This document shows, piece after piece, positions 33,601 through 46,015 of a DNA stretch of 64,000 nt. Each line of letters opens with the position of its first letter. Positions within the stretch are counted from its first letter, which is position 1. Made by a program: the position numbers and the translations under genes. The notes below the pieces were generated by a model, which saw nothing but the letters and a program-made list of their open reading frames with translations, had not been told where the DNA came from and made no database searches. Source of the stretch: Trichuris trichiura (Eukaryota; Nematoda; Enoplea; Trichinellida; Trichuridae); assembly GCA_037903355.1 (NCBI GenBank), contig JBAJFE010000050.1:496001-560000 (forward strand). Reading direction: 5' to 3'.

Positions 33601-36600
33601 AGCGTTGTTTGTGGACAAAGCTAAACATAAGTAAACCGTATAAAAGTTCTCCAAACGAATACAAAAAAAGCGACGCGCACCGCGTCAAACAAGCAGTGTC
33701 AACAGCGGGTGGAATAAAGTGATAAATGTTACTTTAAGTTTTAAAGAAAGTTTGCAAGCGAACAAACTGTCAAATTTGCATTTGTGCGATTTTAATCCAG
33801 TCGTGACGGGAGCCCGCCGGCGTACAAGCGTAAAATGAACAAAAATTGGAACATTATGTCTTCGCTACTTCCGAATACTATATCGAGTGTGGCGATGGGC
33901 GACGAAATTACGGCTCGTGTGCGCTCGGGTAGGTTCGTAGCGCACATGAAGCGAAAGAATGACCGCAATGTCTTGCGTGGGAAGAAAATTGACAACTCGC
34001 TTGCACGTTAGCGCTTCTGCCCTTAGCTGACACGAAATAGGTAGTTTAAAACGTAGCTGACGGGAACTAAAGCCGGGGCTGGCAGTTAACGGTGCAAAGA
34101 GCTCGGACAAAACGAAGCGAAACGCGTGAATGAACCGACAGTCCCTGACGGGTCATTCAACTTACACAAATGGCCGACAAAAAAATTGTAACACAGCGGA
34201 GAATATGGAGTGTCGGTTTTCAACAGCAAAGTCCCAATAACGACAGCCGATTAACCACCAGCATCAGCTGCGACCTGCCCGACTTTCGCAGCTCCAAATA
34301 AAGGAAACGCTGGAAAGCAAAGAAGCCGTACAGCACGTGCTCTACGGCTTAGCGTCGCTGACGTTACGAAAATGAACACTTCAAAATGCTCTACTGGATT
34401 GCTAAGCGCCCGCGAGAATGAAACAAGTATAAGGAAAAGGTTAAAAAACAGGAGAATAGCGGAGGCTCTTACTTCAAGCAAATAGCTGACCTGGATGACG
34501 TTAGCGACAAGTATTAAAAAATCAGCCTACACCAGTCGATGTCTAAACGAACGGAACAGTCAAGGCTTTAAAACGCCAATAACAGCGGAAATTGCACAAG
34601 TCTGACATTGCCATTGTTGCTGATGGGCCGTTAAGAGGCCGCAGGTAAAATTATACAGTAAGCCGTAACAATAGTTGCTGTCTTAGCTGGCAGGGCGTCC
34701 ACTGAGCCATTTATCCGCTCCGTACTGCTAACTGTTCAATACCTGAGCCTCTAAACTCTTAGACTAAACCCAAATGGTTGAACAATAAATTAAACTGACC
34801 GATCGTTAGCGTCTACGTCGATACTGTATTTTAGTAAATGATTTTCAGGTGTTAACTAAAAGCTGGAGGAGAAAAGTTATGACGCAACGAGTGCACATTG
34901 TAATTCAATGCATATGGTTGTTTCCTGTTTATTTCAAACGATTGCGCAATTTTTGGGCAACGTTTCGCTTACTTGCAAATCTTTACCAAAGTTTTTTTTC
35001 GTCAAAATCGTAGAATTCGTTTGCGCTGTCACAAAATTTTTTTTGTCACATCCGGACATTATCTCACTGTACGTTAGATGCGAAGCAATTTATTGAGGTT
35101 TTTTTAAGAATACATCTGTCCGAAATATTACTACAATTCCGTAGCCAATGCTGCATGTTTAGCTGAACGGAAAGCAGCGCTGCTTAGAAGGGGAGCACAT
35201 TTTCAGCGAACGAAGTCGTCGTTGCAACAAATATGACAGATATGACTCTCTGCTGCAAGCAATAATTTGATTTATGCTTCCTCCTTTGAAACATCTCAAG
35301 TACTTTCCACTTCTCTTGAGTAAAAGACCAGTAACCCGTTTGAAATCGACATGGTCGAAGCAGAGGAATTATGCGACCATTTTCTGTCAGCCCATTCCTA
35401 CAGTAACCCATAAGTAAAATTAGGTTCTTTAGATCGACCCAGTCGTGACGTCGCCGGCGACCGACTTAAGGTAATACCTTTCGGCGGTGCAGCAATCTAC
35501 CCTGGAAAGATAATGCGTTTCTTTTGCTTCCCGTCCATCTACAGGGCAGTTGTTTATACTGGGTTGCCTTTAGCCATAGGCTTAGACGTTGAAATTCCCT
35601 TATCCATTAATGACGCTCGACGCTCGATCCCATTGTTTCCCGTTAAAAAAACGTTAACCAGTCAGTTTGCTTGTGAAAAGCACATAACTTAATTACGGGG
35701 CGCATTTAATAGGGCCCCATTTCTCGCTGCTATTTATCGACGCAGCGAACACGGCTAGTCGTCTAACACTAAAACCAAAACGAGAGAACAAAGCGAATAG
35801 GCACGGTAAAATGTTTTCCAGTTTTTGCGTGGTTATTTTTTTTTGTCAGCCTGCACCCAGGCGACGTGTTGATAGTGAGTTTACCCTTATGCTTAACTGT
35901 ATGCTTAGGTATAGACGTTTGTTGCCTTATGGCAAAAGACCCTTACGCTGGACTGAGATAGCTGCAGGAAAACATGGCTAAGTATTAAAGAGCGTTCATT
36001 AATTAATGGCGGGAACTCTGCCAGTCCCTGTGCTGCTCTTAGCAGTGAAGCAACGAACCGCACCCAAGAAGAATTAAAGAAAAATTAAACAGCAAATAAC
36101 AGTTTTGATATGAGAGTTTAGCGGAAAAATCGCGGCTGCTGCTGAAGCGGACGCACTTGCCCTCATTCGCCGTTAACGCGAAAAGGCAACGTAATTCGTG
36201 CTACAAAAGATAAACGATACTCAGGTACAAAATTATTTGAAAGAAATAATCCTGTAATTCAAGTATAATTTCTAAAACGTAGGCTACTATTATCGTTTTG
36301 AAACTTTTAAAGTTGACTTAAAAGCTCGGGAACCTTATGAACATTACTTTAGCGTCAGTTATTGTCGAGGATAGGCAACTATGCATGATCCCTATTATCC
36401 TATCAGTTATTCGCTTAGCCACTGCTAACAGCTCCTTTTCAGAAAGAATCCAAATTGCATGCTACTACACAGTTTCCACTTGTTGCTGCGGGACAAATTT
36501 AAGTTCCGTAGACGGAAGAAACGTATGTTATCAAATGGCAGTGTTGTCCTTACGCACTAGACAGCATTCACAAATTTACAAAGGGAACTGCGCCACTCTA

Positions 36601-38267
36601 CACGCTGTTAAGGGCAGCGTGGCAAACAACTGCCGATTGAAAGAATTGAATAAAAATTAAAACAGCAAAATTGCTGTTTTTGAAAAAGATCTGACCATAA
36701 AACACACAGTTGTTCCAAGGAACGCATTTGGATTTATTCGTGGCTAGCCTAAAAGCTAGGAACACGGCAATGTTCCCAGTCATTAAAGGATTAAGAGTGC
36801 TCAGGTACACAATTACAGGAAACACAACCTGAAATTTTAAAAATAGTTTCCGGGTGGTGAATTGCGTTTATCCTTTAAAATTTTTTAGCAGCAGTTTTGA
36901 GGCTCGAAGACTTAAGGAAATCTAGTTTAGCTTTACTTGTCTTTAAAAAAAAACAAACTTTAGCACAATCGCCATGGTTCTAAAATCGACGTCGGACAGT
37001 GCTTTTCAGGTTAGGCGGGTCACGCGCCTTTTTATCAACACCCTGCCAGAGGACTGTCCCTATAGCCGCCGAAAAAGCACAAAGGCTCTGTAAGATGACT
37101 AACAATCAAAGTTTTTGGCATTAGTTTTCAATTAAAATAATAGGTTACGGTAATTGAGAAAGCAAGTTCAATGTCTTCGCCGGCTGTTGCTTGATGGAGT
37201 TTTCACCGTCGGCATTTTTGCCAACGCAATTTTCGAAACGTTATCCCCTTGTTCGAGGTCAATGTCAGTGAAAATTTTTAAACCTTTAAAACATTATGTT
37301 TTAGAGTGACAGACATTTCTTGTGGACTATTCTAATTGAACAAATGCGCCGTCGGACTGATTATATTATTGTTCTAACTAATAACCGCCTTACTTTACGT
37401 GCAAATATATAAATGCCTGTGCACTTTCGGTAATTGATCGTCAGGTTTACTATGGTAGGTAATAAATTTCAAATCTTTACGTGAATGTCAGCAGGTGTTC
37501 TATTAATAAAAAATAGAAAGGTCGACAAGTTTGAAACTTTCGCGAGCAGCCTGTTTTTGTTTTCAGCCTTTTTCAAGCGCTGAGCCTGCACGTATACGTT
37601 TGATGACAGCCTTTACTGCAATTGTATAGACGTTCAACTCAAACATTTAAACTGCACTATTTTTTTCAAATAATTTGGGCGTAGGTGCTTTCTCCTCTAA
37701 ACTAGGTAACTGTTTGCATTGTTTAAACAGATCGCTGACGCATGAAGTACAACGTGCAATGAATGGCCACTCAGTCATTCGTATATTCAAAGAGCGAATT
37801 TTTCAAACATGTTTTGCGCTATCGCAATGAGATTAGAACCCTCATCGCGGCCTTTCATTTAATGATGCATTACCATTGCTAAACGGGAATTGCTAGAAAC
37901 GCTCCTTAAAGAATATTCTATGTTGGGAAGTTGAATACTGTAGACGCGGCTAACCGCTTTTGTGAGCCTATTTTTTTAAAAATATAACGATTTGGAGTCT
38001 AACATGGTCGTAACATCGATAGCAGCAAAGAAATTGGCGTTTCAACTGGTACGGGTAGGCGCCAAACGCAATTACGCACAGCATGTGCGGAAATAAAAAA
38101 GGTTAGAAAACGCGTCACTTCGCGTAAAGCTAGTCAACATTTACTGCAATGAGGACAGCTAAATTTAACTTTAACTTATCGAACACAAACATGTCTAACA
38201 AGATCACTCCATTGTAACAAATAAACAAAGATACAGCTTTACCGGAAAACGCTGAAACCTTTCCTCT
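33601..38267. other. 4.7-kb stretch without a recognised gene
   Basis: Upstream of TOP1 and downstream of the HIG1-domain gene. A vague relative of the MITE hairpin (CTTATGCTTAACTGTATGC and neighbours) lies around 35880-35950. No protein family motif or convincing exon chain is seen. Confidence 0.45.
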
Positions 38268-38633
38268 TCAACTTTTCGAAAACGCACCACTACTTTTAGT
38301 TTCGTCGGCTTCTGAAAAGTCGGGCGGGCTGGTATAATTAACAGCCATGGCTGCAGCAACTGAACCACCGACGATGGAAACAAGCGTCAGAGCATGGAAG
38401 TAAATTCTGTATCTCATCATCTTATTGGACAAAGCAGAATCGCCACGAAGAAAAGCCGATAAGCCTTTGCCAAGGGCACCCCACATACACAAAAGTCCAA
38501 CGGGAACCAACGGGTTCATCTTTGCCATTTGGTACACTCTCTGACGGGCGTGCAAATACGGATCCGGAGTTGCTTCAACAGGGAGCCCGCTGCTGCGCTC
38601 CTTTTGCACCCACTGCAAATGTTCGTCGCTCAT
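38268..38633 (-). CDS. HIG1-domain mitochondrial protein, HIGD2A-like, 121 aa
   Basis: Single exon from the ATG of MSDEHLQWVQKE. The segment ARQRVYQMAKMNPLVPVGLL, then GALGKGLSAFLRGDSALSNK and MMRYRIYFHALTL, is the HIG1 hypoxia-induced domain: two membrane segments (about residues 41-58 and 80-102) around a short basic loop. HIGD2A/Rcf1 proteins sit in the mitochondrial inner membrane and assist cytochrome c oxidase and supercomplex assembly. The frame could begin further upstream at a non-ATG codon, but the ATG at 38633 is the sensible start. Length is close to the family's 100-130 aa. Confidence 0.9.
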   Translation of the reverse strand: MSDEHLQWVQKERSSGLPVEATPDPYLHARQRVYQMAKMNPLVPVGLLCMWGALGKGLSAFLRGDSALSNKMMRYRIYFHALTLVSIVGGSVAAAMAVNYTSPPDFSEADETKSSGAFSKS

Positions 38634-39038
38634 CGCTGCAGTTAATTCAAGCCTAAGCGAGAACAACGCATTGGAGCAATATTTGTAAATGATCTGCAGG
38701 TTCTATAAAACGCTTGTTGTTGCAACAACGCTCCGACTCGCGTGGAATTATAATTACAGTAAAAACGAGTGCAACTTATTCTCCACCATAAAATACTCTC
38801 CAAAAACTTTTCAAGTAGCCACTCACGACTCTTCTAAACCTCTTAGGTCAATGCAAGAATGATCATAACAACAACAACAATAACAACGGGAAAGGAAAAC
38901 GTACAGTCATATAGCAGTAACAACAGCTGCAGTGTTCAGCCCGCCGACCTTTAATTACCAAGTTGCCAAAACTATTAAGCGGCAGGATTGTTCGTGAAAA
39001 GCAACAACGCTATCTTTTATCCGACAGAAAGAAGCAAC

Positions 39039-39208
39039 GGAATGCAGGTACATTAAAAAGAAAGTGTCCACCATCCGTTCTGAGTTTTCGGCAGATAAGC
39101 CTGGCATTGCGTTTTGCCTTTACCTATGCCTAAGCTAAAACATAGGTTCTACGCACACATATAGCCTTAAGCGAGAAGAGGATGGAACGGACAAGTTACA
39201 GTAGGGTC
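39039..39208. mobile_element. short dispersed MITE-like element, copy 4 (diverged)
   Basis: Starts GGAATGCAGGTAC. The core contains ACCTATGCCTAAGCTAAAAC, and it ends AAGTTACAGTAGGGTCG. The ends and hairpin core are recognisable, the middle is diverged. Confidence 0.5.
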
Positions 39209-39778
39209 GTGATGGTGGTACGGTAGGTTTTCGTTATTTTGCGTAATGTTTGTCTTATATGCCGGTTTAGGGGTATGTAAGTGCAAAACAAGGCGGGCGG
39301 GATTCCTCCAGATAAAAGTAGAACGGGATAGCTGGCGTTTTCTAGATGTTTACCTGCATTGCGTTGTTTACTTCCGCCTAATAGCGAATTGGGAGCGTCT
39401 GAGAAACAGGAGTCCGGCAAAAGATTACCTACAGAGCATAAGCACAGCTAATGCAATGATACCTAGCGGATAAGCTATTAATTGGAATTTACTTTTTATA
39501 CTGTTATACGAAGTATTAATAAGTCGTTACGTTCCACTGTACTAGCGCAATAAGGCTTAAAAACTAAACGTGTGCGCATAATGCAAGTGAACTAGTCAGG
39601 CTAGTGAGCTTAAACAGGCAACAAAATGTCGATTCAGTTAAAAAATTACTGTAAAGCTTAGAGTAATGCTCAGGTAAGAGCATCCTTAGTGTTAGGCTTA
39701 CTGTAGTGTTTTTAACCATTTTGTTAGGTATGTTTATTAACGATATGTTCGTTCGTTTTTTGATTTGAATGGTGCAGC

Positions 39779-42700
39779 ATGTCCGACGGCGCTGCACACT
39801 TCCTTCCGGAGTCATCAAGGCTTTCGGCAAGCTCGTCGCGATGGCTTTTCACGGCGGAGCGATTGTCCGACAGTCCGAGCGTTCGGGATGGAATGAGCGT
39901 CGCCAAGGAGCTTCATTGCAGGCAGCAGGCGGCCAGTCATATTCAGGAAATGAGCCAAAAGCTTTCCCTGTAAGTTTGTCTTTTTATTAATTTTATTTGT
40001 AAACTGGATGACTCACTGTTTCGTTCCCGCGCTGATGGGCATTGTTGTTGTTTTTCTGCAAACGTTCCAACTTTCACGCGTTCGTCTCCTTGCGATGACA
40101 TCATTTTGTGTTAAACTAAAGTTTCTTGACCTATTCAGTAAGTTTGGTTGACATAAAAATTGCTTTTCCGACTTGTTGTTGTTTTCGCGATCTCGCTTGG
40201 CAAAGCATCGCTCGACCGCTTAAGTTTTACGCACATATTAATTTTTAAAGCATTTCTTGTAGTAATATTCCGTGCTGCTTTTTAATGCAGTGCCAATGGA
40301 AGATACTATACCTCCGTTGGTGGCTGCGCATGTCTCAATTCGTGCGATTGAATATTATCGCTTCTGCTAGTTCACATGTCGGACTGGTCCTGTTTATTTC
40401 GTGCATTTGTTTGTTCGTTTTTAGGAAGGTCGTTTGGTTAGTGCTAGTTTTATTGGTAAAAGATCTCATTATGTTTTTTACTAACTATTTTGAATCTTTA
40501 CTTCATTTTATAGTGCTTGAAGAGTAATAAGCTCTAGCTTGAGTGTGTTGCCTAGTAGCAGCCGTAATTCAGCCTTTACAGCTAGCGGTGTCGAACAGAA
40601 TGCAGAATTCGTTTGTTGCATTGCATACTGTAACTTTAATGATTTCCAGGTACATTTCACTGTAAGTGCTCGCGTCTTGTCTATTCTCTAATCGTCTTTT
40701 CTTCCTGAGCGGCGCGAAAACGCATTAATATGTCTGAGGTTGTTTGTTCTTTTCGACAGGCTCATTGCACTTCAGAAGTATGTAAATCTAGCATTAAGGG
40801 GATGCTCGATTTAAAATTTCCGTTTTACACTTCCACGGAAAAGTCTTTCATGTCTGTACGCCGCAGAACAGCATCTATTTTTAAAATATAATCATTTCAA
40901 AGTAAACCATTTTCCGCCCTCAGTCAGTTCAAGTAGACAGTTAACCTTATTGCCAACAAAGCAGTCACTTGGAGAGCGGGAAAGCTTGTATGGCCAAAAT
41001 TTGCCCTCGTCGGGTGAAAATCTTAGCGAATGCCTTGGAAAGTTGTGTAAAACAGTTTTGGCAGGTTATGATTGCTTTTACATTTTTGTAGTTTGATTTT
41101 TAGTCCATTTGACCTTAATTGATGATTTCAATTTTTGTTTGCGCATTGTTTCTCGAAAGATTTCCGCGCGAATAGAACTCGTAAGGTTTCTCGTATTGTG
41201 CGTTGTTTGTCTGATTGCCGGGCTGCAGTTAGTTGGGCACATCTTTTGAGATACAGTAAAAATGTTTGCAGGTTCGACTTTGATTTGTATTGAATGTTTT
41301 GGTAGGACCTGCAAAACAATGCTTCGGCCGAGTAGTATGCAATTTTATATTTGTGAAATTTAAAAGTAAACCTAAAGTACATTGAGTAAAATGTTTCGTG
41401 TTGCAGCATGAATATTTTCATTCAGTTTCTAAGATGAATGTGAAAAAAAACGTCAGTATATTTTTTTTGTATTTTTAGAACACAGCTGTGTATGAACACC
41501 GCCATAGTCTACATGCACCGGTTCTACGTGTTTCACTCATTTTGCCGATTCCCTAAATTCGTACGTTACTCCTGCAGCTTTGTGGACCTTTGAGAAGAGG
41601 CCCACATTGTTTCCTTACTCCAGGACCTCGCTGCGGCGGCCCTTTTTCTGGCAGCCAAGGTCGAGGAGTGCCCTCGTAAGCTGGAGTACCTCGTTAAGGT
41701 GTCGCATGCGTTGCAGCACCGCGGCGAGCCAACATTGGATACTCGATCCGACGTAACTATTCCATATCTCTATTGTTATGCAAATTAACTTTCTTTTACT
41801 CTTTACAGAAGTACATGCAGGAAGTGCAAAAGATAGTTACCTATGAAAACGTGCTGCTGCAGACGTTGAGTAAGTATATGTCGACTTTTTCTTAGCCACT
41901 CTTTCGCATCTTTGAACTGTTTAGGTTTCGATCTTCAGGTCGAGCATCCGCACCCTTACGTAGTTCGTTGTTGCCAGATGATAAAAGGTAAGGGCAACAA
42001 TGGATCAACGATGATTGCGTCTGCTAAGTTTTTTTTTGCCGTTTCAGCACCTCGTGATCTTGCTCAAACGGCATATTTCTTTGCCACCGACAGGTAAACT
42101 TTTTCTCAGCGGCAATAACGAAGCAGCCGAAGCGCCTCCGCTTGTCTACGCGCGTAGACGCTGTTCACTTTTTTTAGCATTCACTCGTCGACGTTCAGTC
42201 TCCGCTACCATCCGGCAGTTGTTGCATGCATTTGCATACATCTCGCCTGCAGTTGGGCAAAGTGGGAGGTGAGCGTCGTTTTTTCCGCGCGCGCCCCAAT
42301 TCGAAACAAGTCGGCGCCTTTATAAATGCCCGCGCTCCATTGTCGTACTGTAAGCATTTTTGATAGAAGAACCTGCATTTCAAAATTACAGTATGACAGT
42401 AGAACAGCCGCCTTTGTAGAAGAGACGCGTTTATTCAGCTTAAGCGGGATTTGTCGCTCCTTAATCAAGTTTAAAATAAGCGCTTCTTTGTTTAAGCTGG
42501 TTAGGTTAGCTCTGCGTCACTTTGAATTAACCGAAGTTTATTTCCTTTACGAATTCCCCCCAAAAAAAGCTAAACTTTTTGTACTTCCCACCGAATAATT
42601 GTATTTGTTAGTTTATGTGTTCTTTTTTAAATTTTTTTAAAATTATTAGCGCTGAAAATTACCAAGTATAAATATATTCCGCACAGGCGGTTAGCCTTCG

Positions 42701-45064
42701 GTGTGTAACCTTCTTTTAGTTGGCTTGCGAGCGACCGTTGGAGAGCGTATTATCATTTGGTTTTGTTCTTTGCTTTTTGATTTCAGCTTCGCGCTCGTAT
42801 TTTATTATATTTTTGATTTTTTTTCAGCCGCCCTAGCGCCTGTCAATGTTGTGCCGCGCGGGCAAGCTTTAACGGCAAAAACTATTTCTTAAATTTTAAA
42901 AATATTCTTTCTTTTAGCTGTCCCTTGTTTTGCCCTAATGCTTTTTAACCGTCTCTTCAATCGTAGGCTCGTTGTCTCATGACGTCAGCGGAAAAAGACG
43001 CTTTTCCAAAGAAAATTTGAATAATCTCTGCTCCTTTTCCAAAGAAAATTTGAATAATCAGAAACTATAGGCGAACCTTTATCTTCTTCGCGTGACGACT
43101 ATTGTTGGCAAGTTGCCAACCGAGCTGTCGCCTATTGATCTTGTTAAAGCATAACGTATACGTACGGGCTCGATAACTTTGTATTCACTTATTTCTTTTT
43201 TTCCCATTACTTAGCTTCGAGTTAATGCGGAGAAATTAGTTTTCACTATTGCGTATACCTCTGTCTATGCTAAAAATAATAACATATGTTTTATTGATTG
43301 GTGTGGGCGCACTTGCTCAGTATTTTCAAACTCGGATAATAAGATGTAAAAGATCAGTTGAGCAGATAAGCTCTTGGATAAGCGTCGCCTTATGGCGAAA
43401 TTGTGATAAGATGAACAGCTGTGTTCTTAACTGTATTTGTGACAATTCGGGCTTTGCTTTTTGTGTTAAAAAAAATAATTGCCTTCTCTTTCAAGATTCC
43501 TCAATCGCATGAGGGTAAGCCGTGGTTTTACTATGTCGACAAACGGTTAACTACGGAAACATTGGAAGGTGAGCTAGACAATCTTTGAAGGCTAAGTATG
43601 CTGACAGCGGGCAGAGAGAATCCTTTCGCTACCGTTTTTTTAGCATTGGCCGACGAGTTCGCCACCATATGCGAAAAGACGCCGGAAAGGTGGCGCCTTA
43701 GGCGTATGGGCTTACGTCGCGACGAGGATGATTCCGCAGAATCTGTCGAAGGGCAGCAATCTTCGTCTGCAAGCTTACAAGGAAAAGCATCCGCTTCTTC
43801 ACCGACCATTGACGGCGGACAAAATGTTCCTATTTGCTCCATTGAAAGGAAAAGCAATGAGCTGCCTGACGAACGTCTACCTCGATGGCGACCGCCTTCA
43901 GACAATAAGGAGTCAATGCGTTCCGTCAAAGTCGAACCAACCAAAGGTGAATCGTCCTCTTTGGTTGCTGCTGCTAATGCTAATACTAATACGGGTTCTT
44001 GCACCTCCGCTGTCGATGCTACAGTACTTGGTGAAATGCAGGCTACGTCTACTAAACGACCATCTCATTCGCCCGCCGTTATTGATATAAAAATGTACAA
44101 GGAACGGCGAGAAAAAGAGTTGGCCTCTATGGGCAAATCGGCAGCCGACTTGTTGAATCAACAGTCGACCAGCCAACGGAAGAGTTTCATACCGGATGTT
44201 TCGAATGTTAAGGCGGCAACGGCGGGGACGGCCAATTCGGTGACGACAACGGACGGTCATTGCAATGGCTCATTTTCGTCAAAGTCTCACCGGGAAGATT
44301 TGGGCAAAAAACGGCCCTTCCCTGAACACAGCTCTTCGTCATCGTCGTCGTCGTACGGCTATTCGAAGCTCAAAGTCTCAAGGACGACAGAGGAACGTAA
44401 CAAAATGAACGGGTTAGGCAGTAGCATCCTTAGACCGTTTAGCGGTGATTTGCCGCTTCCCCCTTCTACAAAATTGCCGGCGCGACCCGATGATAACGAT
44501 AGTTCAAAGGGACTATACAAGGATCAATGGTCTTCGCTGGCTCGTTCGTCTTTTCATCATCAGTCAAAGAATGGTCAACATTACGGCGCCGAACGGTTGA
44601 AGCAAAATGTTGCCGCGCCTCATTTGCATACCTACTCGGATCATAGTAGAACGACGAGGATGCAAGAAGTTGATTATTACAAGAAGGTAAGTATTTTTTT
44701 TAGGACAATGTTTTTGATACGAGTTATGTGTGCGACATAGGGGCTGGTCAATAATACGGACAGGAGATCAACGACGACGACGACCGGACGGTCAGATTAC
44801 GTGGCGAAGAAACAGGTAGCGGTGGATGGCGAAAGAACGAGTAGTACTACACATAAGTATGGTAAAATTGGTGGAGGTATACCGAGGCCACCGCCAATGG
44901 AATTTTATCCGCCACCGCCACCATTGCCACCACCGCCGCCGCCACCACCACCACCTCCTCCGGATACGAAAAAACCGCCTCCACCTCCAATGCCTCCTCC
45001 TCCTGCACCCCCTCCGCCTGAAACGCCTTCAAATCCACATTTGACCCAACCAGCTATCACTTGA
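39779..45064 (+). CDS. CCNT: cyclin T (P-TEFb regulatory subunit), 700 aa
   Basis: Ten exons: 39779-39969, 41479-41560, 41624-41752, 41809-41869, 41925-41987, 42048-42093, 42178-42268, 43496-43568, 43644-44686 and 44741-45064. They sum to 2103 bases, with all phases consistent. The cyclin box pair is clear: [121 protein letters not shown] and [15 protein letters not shown]. Cyclin T pairs with CDK9 to phosphorylate the Pol II C-terminal domain and release paused polymerase. The long C-terminal half is Ser-rich and low complexity, and the last exon encodes a proline-rich tail with several P runs. Intron 1 is about 1.5 kb and intron 7 about 1.2 kb; the others are 53-84 bp. Confidence 0.95.
42369..42400. 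mobile_element. MITE remnant holding both conserved ends (cyclin T intron 7)
   Basis: GAACCTGCATTTC, the inverse of the family's start, is followed directly by AAAATTACAGTATGACAG, the family's end. This looks like an internally deleted or excised copy in a rearranged orientation. Confidence 0.4.
43001..43059. repeat. two-copy short direct repeat in cyclin T intron 7
   Basis: CTTTTCCAAAGAAAATTTG and the AATAATC after it occur twice, at 43001-43026 and 43034-43059. Confidence 0.85.
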
Positions 45065-46015
45065 TATAATCTATTACTGTTGTGGGCCTGATGATAGCTA
45101 TATGAATGGGCGACAGGAGTTCAGGCTGGTAGCTTAAAAGGGTGTGTGTTTTTGAGTGAGCGAGCGCCCGAAAAAGATACAGGGACTGAAGGATATTGAC
45201 GTATCATTGATGAGCCTACGAATTTTACGCTTACACAAATTAAAAAAAGTATAATTCAAAAAACTTTTTTTTTGTTGCTTTTCTCTCCAATAAGTTTTTG
45301 TTAGGATTGCTGTCGAATAGGTAAAACTTTTAGTAGTCCGATTAACGAAACATCCCGGGCGGCGGGAAGACGGAAGCCAAAATGGACAAACGCTTTTTTT
45401 GTTTGTTTGTCTTTAAGGACACAAAGGTGATGGATTCAATTTTTTCGTCCGACGCGTCTAACGTACCGTATATATTCACCAGGAATGGAGAGACGATCCG
45501 GCTAGTCGGTCACCCGTTGCTGACGTCCAGACTGGAAGTCTCTTCCGCAATTTTGTCCAGCGGAAGCTGCAAAAACGACACGTGTGTACTTGCAATCAAC
45601 AAATTGTATACATGCTCGCTTAGCGTGGCGCAACGTCATTAAGGTCGATTTATGAATGAGCATTGAAGCGTCGAAACAGAAGCGAGATAAGTTTGTTTTA
45701 AAAAAGAGTTAGGCGGACGTTGCTGGGCTGATTGTAAACGTTAGAAGGGAAGAAGCCAAAGTGAATTATAGCGAACATTTTATTTTGTCCATTCAAGAGC
45801 GCGACTCAAAGTGATGAATGAGCAGAAGCAACGGAAGGCGACTACTTGTACGGAAAGGAGGAATAGTAAAATTCAAAAAGAGAGACTACGCATAGGAATC
45901 ATTTTTGCCATTGATGCTCGGTAAAAATAATTTCAGTAGAGAAACCTACTTTGATACGAAAACAGATCGCTCGGACGAAAAAAGAAAAGCTGAAATGGCT
46001 TTTCTGGAACGTATG
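45065..46015. other. downstream of cyclin T, nothing recognised
   Basis: Presumed cyclin T 3' UTR and intergenic DNA. No defined polyadenylation signal was singled out. An open frame at 45382-45642 has no family resemblance. Confidence 0.4.

Noticed and set aside
36337..36660. 107-codon open frame on the plus strand
   Set aside because: Low-information composition, no family resemblance and no neighbouring exons in phase.
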